Source of the DNA: an uncultured bacterium
GTDB taxonomy: Bacteria; Bacillota; Clostridia; Lachnospirales; Lachnospiraceae
Reading direction: 5' to 3'
DNA: 32,943 nt
Assembly: GCA_947063875.1 (NCBI GenBank)
Contig: CAMSTY010000041.1
Location: 1-32,943, forward strand
Shown here piece after piece: positions 7,898 to 15,857 of this stretch; the first letter of the stretch is position 1, and every line of letters begins with the position of its first letter. A model generated the notes under the pieces. The model did not search any database. It was given only the letters and a program-made list of their open reading frames with translations, and was not told the DNA's origin. Position numbers and translations under genes: made by a program.

Positions 7898-9277
7898 CTA
7901 TTCTGGCCAGTTAACCTGCGTGATTTCCGGATATCGTTCTAAGATTGCCGTCTCAAAGTTAGCTTTTGCTTTGTCGTAGTCAACCTGCCCCTGCAGATAG
8001 TCGCTGAAGGAATTTTGAATCAATTCAACACAGCCCTGGTCATAGGAAGACAGGGGGGCAATAACGATATTTTCAGCAACCGGTGCGAAATATTTAAAGG
8101 CATTCTGCCCGCCCAGGAAATCGGAAGAAAAGTTTGCATCGTCCGCTGCAGCTGCCCGCATACTGCTTTGCGTATTGGTGAAATCAGAAAAGTCTTTGGA
8201 AATCGTTAATAAGTTATCTTTATCCGCGGTCACGGCGAGGATAATCTCCTTTACGTGCTGCGGGTTATCTGTGCCGGTACACGCATGGATATAGGAACCG
8301 CCCCAGTTATATTCCTGCGGAGGATTGGTAACCGCCCACATCCCGTCATCGCCGTCCCAGTTCGGCTTTAAGGTAAAATCGATTCCCCAGGCCGGGAAAA
8401 GGAAAGCAAATACGTTTGATGCCGAACCCATGGCCTGGTTCCAGTCGGCATTCCACTGGCCTTTCACCGTTTTGTCGAGATATCCGGCATCCAGCCATTC
8501 TTTGGAATCATTTACCCAGGCCATAATCTTCGGATCGACGTTAATCACGGTTTCCCCTGGTTTTACCCATGGCTGGGCAATGCTGTTGCCGTACAGCCGG
8601 AAGGTATCCGCATAGGAAGCGAAGGTAAAATATCCTTTGGCGGATAACTCTTCCGCGGTATTTTTGATGGTATCCCAGTCTTTTACTTTTTCTCCTACTG
8701 CCTGCGGGTCATCCGTGCCAAATACATCCTTGGCAATATCGCGCCGGTAGACAAGCAATCCTGGGCAGCACTGCCAGGTGGAACCGCGCTGGACGCCGTT
8801 TTCATCGGAAGCGGTTACCTTGGTGAAGGCATATTGGTCGGCGAGATCGGTATCCGGGTCAATTCCAAGATCCGTAAGAGGCATAGCGACGTCCGCTTCT
8901 GCGTCGGTGTATTTGTTTACGTAATCGGTTTCAGATAAAAAAATATCTACCTTATCATCTGCAGCGGCATCTGCCTGTCTTAAAAGCGCTTCATCAAGCT
9001 TTTGCTGATAGACGCCATCCTGATTTGGATTGATGATCCAGTGGATTTCCGTGCCGTCCTTCAAAGTGGTTACCGTGCCGTCTTTTGAGGTTTCCGCCAC
9101 CTCCGGATAAACGGCTTCTACCCGTTCACGGAACTCGTTATTCCAGGAATAAATATTGATTACGCTTCCTTCTTCCGCATTTTTTCCATCATTTGCGGAA
9201 TCAGAACCGCCGCAGCCTGCTAATGAACCAGCTGCCATAGCTGCCGCCAATAATACACTCACTGTCCTTTTTTTCAT
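7898..9277 (-). CDS. Sugar ABC transporter solute-binding lipoprotein
   Basis: This gene encodes 459 residues and starts at the ATG at 9277, behind AGGAGG on the minus strand. A longer frame from 9394 lacks a ribosome site and would bury the signal peptide. The N-terminus has Lys/Arg, a hydrophobic Ala/Leu core and the lipobox LAGC, so the protein is lipid-anchored on the outer face of the membrane. After a Gly/Ser/Asp/Asn linker, the fold resembles family 1 extracellular sugar-binding proteins (INIYSWNNEF near the mature start, many surface Trp and Tyr). It would capture a sugar and hand it to the adjacent permeases. The next-door GH94 phosphorylases suggest a beta-linked gluco-oligosaccharide, which is inference. 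Confidence 0.9.
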   Translation of the reverse strand: MKKRTVSVLLAAAMAAGSLAGCGGSDSANDGKNAEEGSVINIYSWNNEFRERVEAVYPEVAETSKDGTVTTLKDGTEIHWIINPNQDGVYQQKLDEALLRQADAAADDKVDIFLSETDYVNKYTDAEADVAMPLTDLGIDPDTDLADQYAFTKVTASDENGVQRGSTWQCCPGLLVYRRDIAKDVFGTDDPQAVGEKVKDWDTIKNTAEELSAKGYFTFASYADTFRLYGNSIAQPWVKPGETVINVDPKIMAWVNDSKEWLDAGYLDKTVKGQWNADWNQAMGSASNVFAFLFPAWGIDFTLKPNWDGDDGMWAVTNPPQEYNWGGSYIHACTGTDNPQHVKEIILAVTADKDNLLTISKDFSDFTNTQSSMRAAAADDANFSSDFLGGQNAFKYFAPVAENIVIAPLSSYDQGCVELIQNSFSDYLQGQVDYDKAKANFETAILERYPEITQVNWPE

Positions 9278-9328
9278 TGCAATATCCTCCTTTTGCTGTT
9301 TGTGTTTGGTGCTTGGTTTTATAGCTGG

Positions 9329-9334
9329 ATTATA
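9329..9334 (-). promoter_or_regulatory. Candidate -10 of the transporter operon promoter
   Basis: A perfect TATAAT on the minus strand lies about 50 bases before the binding-protein start. No good -35 element lies 16-18 bases further upstream, which fits a promoter that needs an activator such as the AraC-family regulator encoded nearby. Confidence 0.5.
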
Positions 9335-9383
9335 GCGGAAATTCTTGGGAGGATATATTACGGATTTTAACAAAATATCAAAT

Positions 9384-9445
9384 TCATGATACATTTTCCC
9401 CTTTTCTTTTCCGATTTGAGGTCATGATTCTGATATTTTTCCCCT
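9384..9445. promoter_or_regulatory. Candidate operator repeats in the divergent promoter region
   Basis: TCATGAT occurs at 9384-9390 and 9422-9428, each followed within about 20 bases by a TTTTCCCC tract, 38 bases apart. AraC-family activators commonly bind direct repeats, and this is the shared upstream region of the transporter and phosphorylase genes. Binding is inferred only. Confidence 0.4.
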
Positions 9446-9477
9446 GTTTTTGATTTCTTTTTTGAGGAAATTTTTAT

Positions 9478-12210
9478 ATGATTGCAGAAACCACGATGGA
9501 AGGAGTATACAAATTGAAAGATATGAATTTTATAGACGAATATGGAAGCTTTACGGTAAGGCAGCCGGAAAATATCAGTTATTTGTATTTTCCTCTTGCT
9601 TCCACAACCGGGTTAAAAAGTTCTGTTACGCCAAACCTTGGCGGAGATGCAAAAATCGACCAGGAAACCTTTCTGTTAGAACCGGTAAGTGCAGAGAACC
9701 TGCACAATAATCGTTCGGTGAGGAATTTTTGGTGTGTGGTTGACGGGAGAGCATATTCCGTCGCCGGAGCTTCGGCAGAACAGGAAGCCGCCCGTTTCTC
9801 CCCCCTGCAGGATGAACAGGAATTAACGGCAGGATTGATGTGGCAGACCGTAACCCGCTCTTCCCAAACACTTCAGCTGACTTCTGCGGTCACTTCCTTT
9901 ATTCCATGGGACAGTAATGTGGAAATCATGGCGGTAACCATAAAAAACGAGGCCGATATTCCGCAAAAACTGACGGCATACGCGGCTGTGCCGATTTATG
10001 GAAGAAGCGCTGACAACCTGCGGGACCATCGGAATGTAACCTCTATGCTCCATCGGATAAGGACCGATCAGAACGGGATTTATGTTGCCCCGACGATGTC
10101 TTTTGATGAAAAGGGCCATCGGGAAAACAGCCGTATTTATTATGTCCGTGGTTATGACGGCTGCAATAATCCGCCGGAGGAGTTCTATCCTACTGTAGAA
10201 TCCTTTATTGGCGAAGGAGGAAGCCTGATCCATCCCCGTGCAGTCTATGAACCGTATTCTGGCTGCCTGGCGGGAAGCACCGCAGAGGGAAAAGAAGCCA
10301 TGGGCGCCTTCCGTTTTCAGAGCGTTATCCTGGCGCCCGGTGAAAAGATGGAATATTTTATTTTCCTTGGCGTAGAAAACAGTGGGGAAGAAATTCTTGC
10401 GGCAGCCGAACGATATAATACGGCGGATAAAGTGAAAAAAGCATTGGCTGATACAAAGTCCTACTGGAAAAATCAGGTTTCGGCCGATTTTCACACAGGT
10501 TTTAAAGATTTTGACTGTTGGATGAAGTGGATTTGTTTCCAGCCATTTCTGCGCAGACTGTTTGGCTGTTCCTTTTTGCCTCATCATGATTATGGGCGGG
10601 GCGGACGCGGATGGAGGGACTTATGGCAGGATTGCCTTTCTTTGCTGCTTATGGAACCGCAGGGTGTTGGCGAGATGATTGCCCAAAACTACGGCGGTGT
10701 CCGTATTGACGGAACGAATGCAACTATTATCGGAAGCAGTGACGGTAGCTTTCTTGCCGACCGCAACGGCATCAGCCGGGTCTGGATGGATCATGGGTTA
10801 TGGCCGCTGATGACGACAAAGCTTTATCTTGACCAGACCGGGGATATCGGACTTCTGGAAAAGGAAGTTCCGTATTTTAAAGATGCGCAGACCATGCGCG
10901 GCACAGCGGCAGATACCTTGTGGAAAGACGAACAGGGAAACCAACAGAGAACAGAAACAGACGAGGTCTATCATGGAAGTGTTTTAGAGCATCTTCTGAT
11001 CCAGCAGCTTACCGCTTTTTTTGAAGTGGGGGAACATAATATCTGCCGGCTCAGGGATGCGGACTGGAATGATGCCTTGGATATGGCCTCGGAACGGGGG
11101 GAAAGCGTGGCCTTTACCTGCGCTTATGCTGGAAATCTTTTGGATCTTGCGGAAATGATCCGGCTTTTTGAAAGAAAAACTTCTCAGGAGTCTGTCTGCC
11201 TGATGAAAGAACTTTCGATTTTGCTGGATAATGTTTTGGAAGATTTTGAGGATATCCGGAAAAAACGGAAAATATTAGAAGATTATCTGACATGCTGCAG
11301 ACATACGGTCAGCGGACAAAAAGCACCGTATTCCCTTGCTGCCCTGTCAGTGAATCTGATCCAAAAAGCAAACTGGCTGATGGAACACATAAGAAAGCAG
11401 GAGTGGATTGGCCATACAGAAGAGGAAGGATGGTTTAACAGCTATTATGATAACCATGGGCGGGCCGTGGAAGGAATCTATGCGGATCACGTGCGTATGA
11501 TGCTGACGGGCCAGGTGTTTGCTGTCATGAGCGGAGTGGCTGAGGACATTCATATCCGCAAAATAATCAGCAGCGCGGATCGCTATCTTTACCGGAAAGA
11601 GATCGGCGGCTACCGCCTGAACACGGATTTTCATGAATTAAAATTTGATATGGGGCGGATGTTTGGCTTTGCCTATGGAGAAAAAGAAAACGGCGCCGTT
11701 TTTTCCCATATGACGGTGATGTATGCGAATGCCCTGTACCGCCGCGGCTTTGCCAAAGAGGGCTGGAAGGCGTTGAAAACGCTGATCAATACTGCCATGG
11801 ACTTTGCTACCAGCCGCATTTATCCCGGAATCCCGGAATATTTCCGCTCAGATGGGCGCGGGATGTACCATTATCTGACAGGTGCAGCAAGCTGGCTGAT
11901 GCTGACAATGATTACAGAAGTTTTCGGGGTCCGCGGGGAAGCCGGTGATCTTGTCTTATATCCGAAGCTGATGGCCGAGCAGTTTGACGAAGATCAGACA
12001 GCTTCGATTGCTGTGCCCTTTGCAGGGAAGTCGCTGCTGATCGTTTATAAAAACCGGAACCGGAAAGATTTCGGCAGCTATATTATTCATTCTGCTGCCT
12101 GCGACGGAGAGGAACTTGCGGTAAATGAGGATGCCTGCATGATTCTTCCGCGGGAACTGCTTGCCCGCTTATCCGATACGGTACATACGATTTCGGTAAC
12201 TTTGCAGTAA
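9478..12210 (+). CDS. GH94 glycoside phosphorylase (larger type)
   Basis: About 910 residues, a cytoplasmic enzyme that splits a beta-glucoside with phosphate to give a sugar 1-phosphate, saving ATP. The N-terminal half is the beta-sandwich domain. The central (alpha/alpha)6 barrel shows the family block HDYGRGGRGWRDLWQD (about residues 368-383) and the catalytic acid in DADWNDAL (Asp529, counting from 9478). The length exceeds typical cellobiose phosphorylases of about 800 residues and is nearer to laminaribiose- or cellodextrin-type members, so specificity is open. The start is uncertain: ATG at 9478 has GAGGA nine bases upstream, but TTG at 9514 has the stronger GGAAGGAG eight bases upstream and would give 898 residues. 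It forms an operon with the next GH94 gene, 28 bases away. Confidence 0.88.
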   Translation: MIAETTMEGVYKLKDMNFIDEYGSFTVRQPENISYLYFPLASTTGLKSSVTPNLGGDAKIDQETFLLEPVSAENLHNNRSVRNFWCVVDGRAYSVAGASAEQEAARFSPLQDEQELTAGLMWQTVTRSSQTLQLTSAVTSFIPWDSNVEIMAVTIKNEADIPQKLTAYAAVPIYGRSADNLRDHRNVTSMLHRIRTDQNGIYVAPTMSFDEKGHRENSRIYYVRGYDGCNNPPEEFYPTVESFIGEGGSLIHPRAVYEPYSGCLAGSTAEGKEAMGAFRFQSVILAPGEKMEYFIFLGVENSGEEILAAAERYNTADKVKKALADTKSYWKNQVSADFHTGFKDFDCWMKWICFQPFLRRLFGCSFLPHHDYGRGGRGWRDLWQDCLSLLLMEPQGVGEMIAQNYGGVRIDGTNATIIGSSDGSFLADRNGISRVWMDHGLWPLMTTKLYLDQTGDIGLLEKEVPYFKDAQTMRGTAADTLWKDEQGNQQRTETDEVYHGSVLEHLLIQQLTAFFEVGEHNICRLRDADWNDALDMASERGESVAFTCAYAGNLLDLAEMIRLFERKTSQESVCLMKELSILLDNVLEDFEDIRKKRKILEDYLTCCRHTVSGQKAPYSLAALSVNLIQKANWLMEHIRKQEWIGHTEEEGWFNSYYDNHGRAVEGIYADHVRMMLTGQVFAVMSGVAEDIHIRKIISSADRYLYRKEIGGYRLNTDFHELKFDMGRMFGFAYGEKENGAVFSHMTVMYANALYRRGFAKEGWKALKTLINTAMDFATSRIYPGIPEYFRSDGRGMYHYLTGAASWLMLTMITEVFGVRGEAGDLVLYPKLMAEQFDEDQTASIAVPFAGKSLLIVYKNRNRKDFGSYIIHSAACDGEELAVNEDACMILPRELLARLSDTVHTISVTLQ

Positions 12211-12238
12211 GTGAGACGAATAGAGGAGGAACAGGAAA

Positions 12239-14650
12239 ATGAACTATGGATATTTTGACGATAAGCGCCGTGAATATATCATTGAGCGGCCGGATACCCC
12301 CATGCCTTGGGTAAATTATCTCGGTTCCCCTGAATATGGGGCGATTATTTCCAATAATGCCGGCGGCTACAGCTTTGCAAAATCGGGAGCAAACGGCCGG
12401 ATTCTTCGTTATATTTTTAACCATCTTGACCAGCCCGGACGATATATTTACCTGCGGGACAATGCAGCAGACGATTACTGGTCTGCTTCCTGGCAGCCGG
12501 TGGGGAAAGACCTTGATCATTATCAGAATCGGTGCCATCACGGCTTGGGTTATTCCCGGATCGTTGCCGATTATCGGGAAATCCATTCCGAAGCGCTGTA
12601 TTATGTGCCTCTGGGAAAATGTTATGAGGTATGGGCGCTGTCGGTAAGCAATCATGCAGACGTTCCGAGAAGCCTTACCGTCACTGGCTATGCCGAATTT
12701 ACAAATCACAGCAATTATGAACAGGACCAAATTAACCTGCAGTATTCGCTTTTTATTACCCGGACCCTGTTTGAGAAAAACCGGATGATGCAGCAGATCC
12801 ATGGGAACCTGGATGCTCTTGCGGAAGACGAACAAGTGGATGAAAAGAATGTGACGGAGCGTTTCTTTGGCCTGTCCGGTGCGGAGGTTTCTTCTTACTG
12901 TGGAGATAAGGCGCATTTTCTTGGCAAATACCATGGGTATGGGAATCCCCAGGGCGTTATATCCGGCAATCTGGGAAACACGCTGAGTTACAATGAAAAT
13001 TCATGCGGTGCCTTGTCTTGCATCATTGATTTAGCGCCTGGGGAGGAAAAAACGGTTGTGTTTTTACTCGGTGAGGCAAGTTCCAGGGATGCGGCGGCGA
13101 TTCTTGATGCTTACGCCAATCCCAGGGAACGGACAAATAGCGAATTGGCAGTCTTAAAAGCAGACTGGGAACAGAAACTGGAACATTTCCAGGTCATTAC
13201 CCCAAGTTGGGAATTCAATACCATGATAAATACCTGGAATGCCTATAATTGTTTTATGACCTTTATCTGGTCCCGTGCGGCGTCTTTTATTTACTGCGGA
13301 TTAAGAAACGGCTACGGCTACCGCGATACGGTACAGGATATCCAGGGAATCATCCATCTTGCGCCGGAGATGGCTGCCGAAAAGCTTCGCTTTATGCTCT
13401 CTGCCCAGGTGAGTAATGGAGGAGGGTTGCCCCTGGTTAAATATACGCATACTCCGGGACAAGAGGATACGCCGGATGACGCGTCTTACCGCCAGGAAAC
13501 CGGGCATCCGGCCTACCGTGCAGATGACGCATTATGGCTGTTCCCTACGGTTTATAAATATATTGCAGAAACGGGAAATATGGCGTTTTTGGACGAGGTG
13601 ATCCCTTTTGCCGATAAAGAGGAGGCAACTGTTTATGAGCACTTAAAACGCGCCCTCCAATTTTCTTTTGACCGAATGGGGCCTCATGGCATGCCGGCCG
13701 GCCTGTATGCTGACTGGAACGACTGCCTCCGCTTGGGGGCGGAAGGCGAATCTTCATTTGTTGCCATGCAGTTTTATTATGCCATGGGAATTTTACGGGA
13801 ATTTGCCGAATACAGACAAGATAAGGACTATCAGGAATTTCTGGACAAGAAACAGGCAGAGGCGAAGCAGATGATTCAACAGTCATGCTGGGATGGAGAC
13901 CGCTTTATCCGTGGCTACACAGAGGAGGGAAAGCAGATTGGGGCAGCAAAAGACCCGGAAGCCAATATGTGGCTGAACCCGCAGAGCTGGAGCGTAATCA
14001 GCGGCCTGGCCACTCCCGAACAAGCAGATAAAGCGCTGGCCAATGTCTATGAACAGCTGAATACCGAATATGGCGCGCAGCTGATGAATCCGCCTTATCA
14101 CAGGCATGCGTTTGACGGCGCGCTGGCAGTGATTTATAACCAGGGGACAAAAGAGAATGCCGGGATTTTTTCCCAATCCCAGGGCTGGCTGGTTTTGGCC
14201 GAGGCTTTGCGCGGCCACGGGGGGAGGGCGTTTACCTATTTTATGGAAAACGCGCCGGCGGCACAGAATGATATTGCAGAGATCCGCTGCTTAGAACCCT
14301 ATTGCTACGGCCAGTTTACGGAAGGCCGGGCCAGCGAACATCCAGGACGTTCCCATGTCCACTGGCTGACGGGCACGGCCTCTACGATGATGGTCGGCTG
14401 TGTGGAAGGGATTCTGGGTATCCGTCCTGACCTGCAGGGAATAAAGCTTTCCCCGTCCATCCCGGGAAGCTGGGAGCATTTGGAAATCCGCAAGGATTTT
14501 CGGGGAAAACGCCTCCATATATTCATTGAAAATCCGAATCACCGGGAATCCGGCGGTGAAAAGCTTATCCTGAACGGCCAGGAACTTCCCGGAAATTATC
14601 TTCCTGCCAATCTTCTTCAGGAGAATAATGAAATCCGGCTGATTCTCTGA
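12239..14650 (+). CDS. GH94 phosphorylase, cellobiose phosphorylase-like
   Basis: This gene encodes 803 residues, the usual cellobiose phosphorylase length. The start ATG has a GAGGAGGA site. The N-terminus (YGYFDDKRREYIIERPDTP, then PWVNYLGSPEYGAIISNNAGGY) follows the cellobiose phosphorylase pattern closely, as do YRDTVQDIQGI in the barrel and the catalytic ADWNDC (Asp492), close to the known catalytic Asp490 of Cellulomonas gilvus cellobiose phosphorylase. The C-terminal block with LTGTAS is also typical. It would convert a disaccharide such as cellobiose plus phosphate to glucose 1-phosphate and glucose in the cytoplasm. Family certain; the disaccharide is inferred, since relatives act on laminaribiose, chitobiose or beta-1,2-glucans. 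Confidence 0.9.
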   Translation: MNYGYFDDKRREYIIERPDTPMPWVNYLGSPEYGAIISNNAGGYSFAKSGANGRILRYIFNHLDQPGRYIYLRDNAADDYWSASWQPVGKDLDHYQNRCHHGLGYSRIVADYREIHSEALYYVPLGKCYEVWALSVSNHADVPRSLTVTGYAEFTNHSNYEQDQINLQYSLFITRTLFEKNRMMQQIHGNLDALAEDEQVDEKNVTERFFGLSGAEVSSYCGDKAHFLGKYHGYGNPQGVISGNLGNTLSYNENSCGALSCIIDLAPGEEKTVVFLLGEASSRDAAAILDAYANPRERTNSELAVLKADWEQKLEHFQVITPSWEFNTMINTWNAYNCFMTFIWSRAASFIYCGLRNGYGYRDTVQDIQGIIHLAPEMAAEKLRFMLSAQVSNGGGLPLVKYTHTPGQEDTPDDASYRQETGHPAYRADDALWLFPTVYKYIAETGNMAFLDEVIPFADKEEATVYEHLKRALQFSFDRMGPHGMPAGLYADWNDCLRLGAEGESSFVAMQFYYAMGILREFAEYRQDKDYQEFLDKKQAEAKQMIQQSCWDGDRFIRGYTEEGKQIGAAKDPEANMWLNPQSWSVISGLATPEQADKALANVYEQLNTEYGAQLMNPPYHRHAFDGALAVIYNQGTKENAGIFSQSQGWLVLAEALRGHGGRAFTYFMENAPAAQNDIAEIRCLEPYCYGQFTEGRASEHPGRSHVHWLTGTASTMMVGCVEGILGIRPDLQGIKLSPSIPGSWEHLEIRKDFRGKRLHIFIENPNHRESGGEKLILNGQELPGNYLPANLLQENNEIRLIL

Positions 14651-14717
14651 CATCCGGTATCTCTGACAGCTGTAAATGCTTATGGGATTATAAAGACGAT
14701 AGCCAATAGAAAAATGG

Positions 14718-14769
14718 AATGGCTTGAACCCTTGAAAAATAGCGATTTGCAAGGGTTTAAGCCATTTTT
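14718..14769 (+). terminator. Long-stem terminator, probably bidirectional
   Basis: A 17-base stem (14718-14734 with 14750-14766), containing one G-T wobble, closes a 15-base loop and is followed by a run of Ts. On the minus strand a T-rich stretch also follows, so it may end both the phosphorylase operon and the convergent regulator gene. Confidence 0.88.
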
Positions 14770-14816
14770 ATGACAAGAAATATCCATAACCGAAATATGC
14801 GGCGAAAGTCTGCCGT

Positions 14817-15611
14817 TTATGTTTTTCCATCATTCTGTTTATGCGTATTACCCAGTGCATCTGTCTCCATATCCCATTGGATTGCATGGTATGCGTCGCG
14901 GTATTTTTTCGGCGTCATCCCGACAATCTCACGAAATTGCTGGATAAAGTGGCTCTGGGAGGAAAAGGACAGGCGGTTTGCAATATCAATCATAGAATAA
15001 TCACTGTACTGAAGCAGGTTCTTCGCCAGTTCGATCTTCTGCCGGCGGATATAAACGCTGACGGAATCGCCGGTTTCTTTTTTGAACAATCGGGAAAGGT
15101 AGCTTGCTGACACGCCAAGCGTATCTGCCAGATCTTCAATGGTAATCCGTTCTTTTATATGGGAATAAATATATTCTTTACATACGTTGATATGTTTGGA
15201 ATTGGTGTCACTTCGCCGGATTCTGCGCATTTTTTCGGTATAATCCAGGACCATTGCATCATGCAGGTTCCGTATCCCGTCTATGGTATGGATATCATCC
15301 AGCTTTTGGATATAAAAATCACTCATCCGGAACGCCAGCTCCAACTCCATTCCTTTCTGCTTGCACAGACGCGTAATCATAGCCGTTGTGATAACAAAAT
15401 GATATTTTAAATTGGTAATTGCGTTCCGGGACAGGACGCCCACTCCTTCGCTATCCAAAAAACGTTCTTGCTCACAATTTCTTTTCACCGCATCGATATC
15501 ACCATTCGTGACTGCCTGATAAAATAAAAATTCTTCCGTCGGCGGCCTGTGTTCCATTTCATCAATTTCATCTTCTGCCTCTAAAAGAAGCCATTCATCC
15601 TGATAACCCAT
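14817..15611 (-). CDS. AraC-family transcriptional regulator
   Basis: This gene encodes 264 residues. The C-terminal hundred residues are the double helix-turn-helix of the family: ITIEDLADTLGVSASYLSRLFKKE for the first and MIDIANRLSFSSQSHFIQQFRE with MTPKKYR for the second. The N-terminal part (FLFYQAVTNGDIDAV, NAITNLKYHFVITTAMITR) is an all-helical region common in Firmicutes regulators of sugar genes; it is not a cupin sensor of the classic AraC type, so the signal is unknown. It lies convergent to the phosphorylase operon and probably activates the divergent transporter/phosphorylase promoters. Its own promoter may use TATAAT at 15652-15647 on the minus strand. Confidence 0.9.
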   Translation of the reverse strand: MGYQDEWLLLEAEDEIDEMEHRPPTEEFLFYQAVTNGDIDAVKRNCEQERFLDSEGVGVLSRNAITNLKYHFVITTAMITRLCKQKGMELELAFRMSDFYIQKLDDIHTIDGIRNLHDAMVLDYTEKMRRIRRSDTNSKHINVCKEYIYSHIKERITIEDLADTLGVSASYLSRLFKKETGDSVSVYIRRQKIELAKNLLQYSDYSMIDIANRLSFSSQSHFIQQFREIVGMTPKKYRDAYHAIQWDMETDALGNTHKQNDGKT

Positions 15612-15690
15612 AAGTATTATCCCTTCATTGGAATTTTACATAACAAATTATAACACAATACACATGGGATAGGAAGAATGGATTTTTAAA

Positions 15691-15719
15691 TTGCTTTTGC
15701 TGAATTTTAAGGGTATACT
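15691..15719 (+). promoter_or_regulatory. Sigma-A-type promoter for the methyltransferase gene
   Basis: TTGCTT at 15691-15696 and TATACT at 15714-15719 are separated by 17 bases. The start codon lies about 130 bases downstream, leaving a longish leader. Confidence 0.55.
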
Positions 15720-15857
15720 TTAGTAAAGCGATAAACAAGAAACTGGCGTAAGAGGCGCAAGACGGCAGTTTGCCATAAGAAGCTGTGAAAGGCATTCCTG
15801 GACACAGAAAAGAATAGGAAAGATGGAAAAAACGGGACGATCAGCGGAGGAAGAAAA

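Noticed and set aside
9823..10587. 254-residue minus-strand frame
   Set aside because: It lies antisense within the larger GH94 gene, whose motifs are clear, and has no family features.
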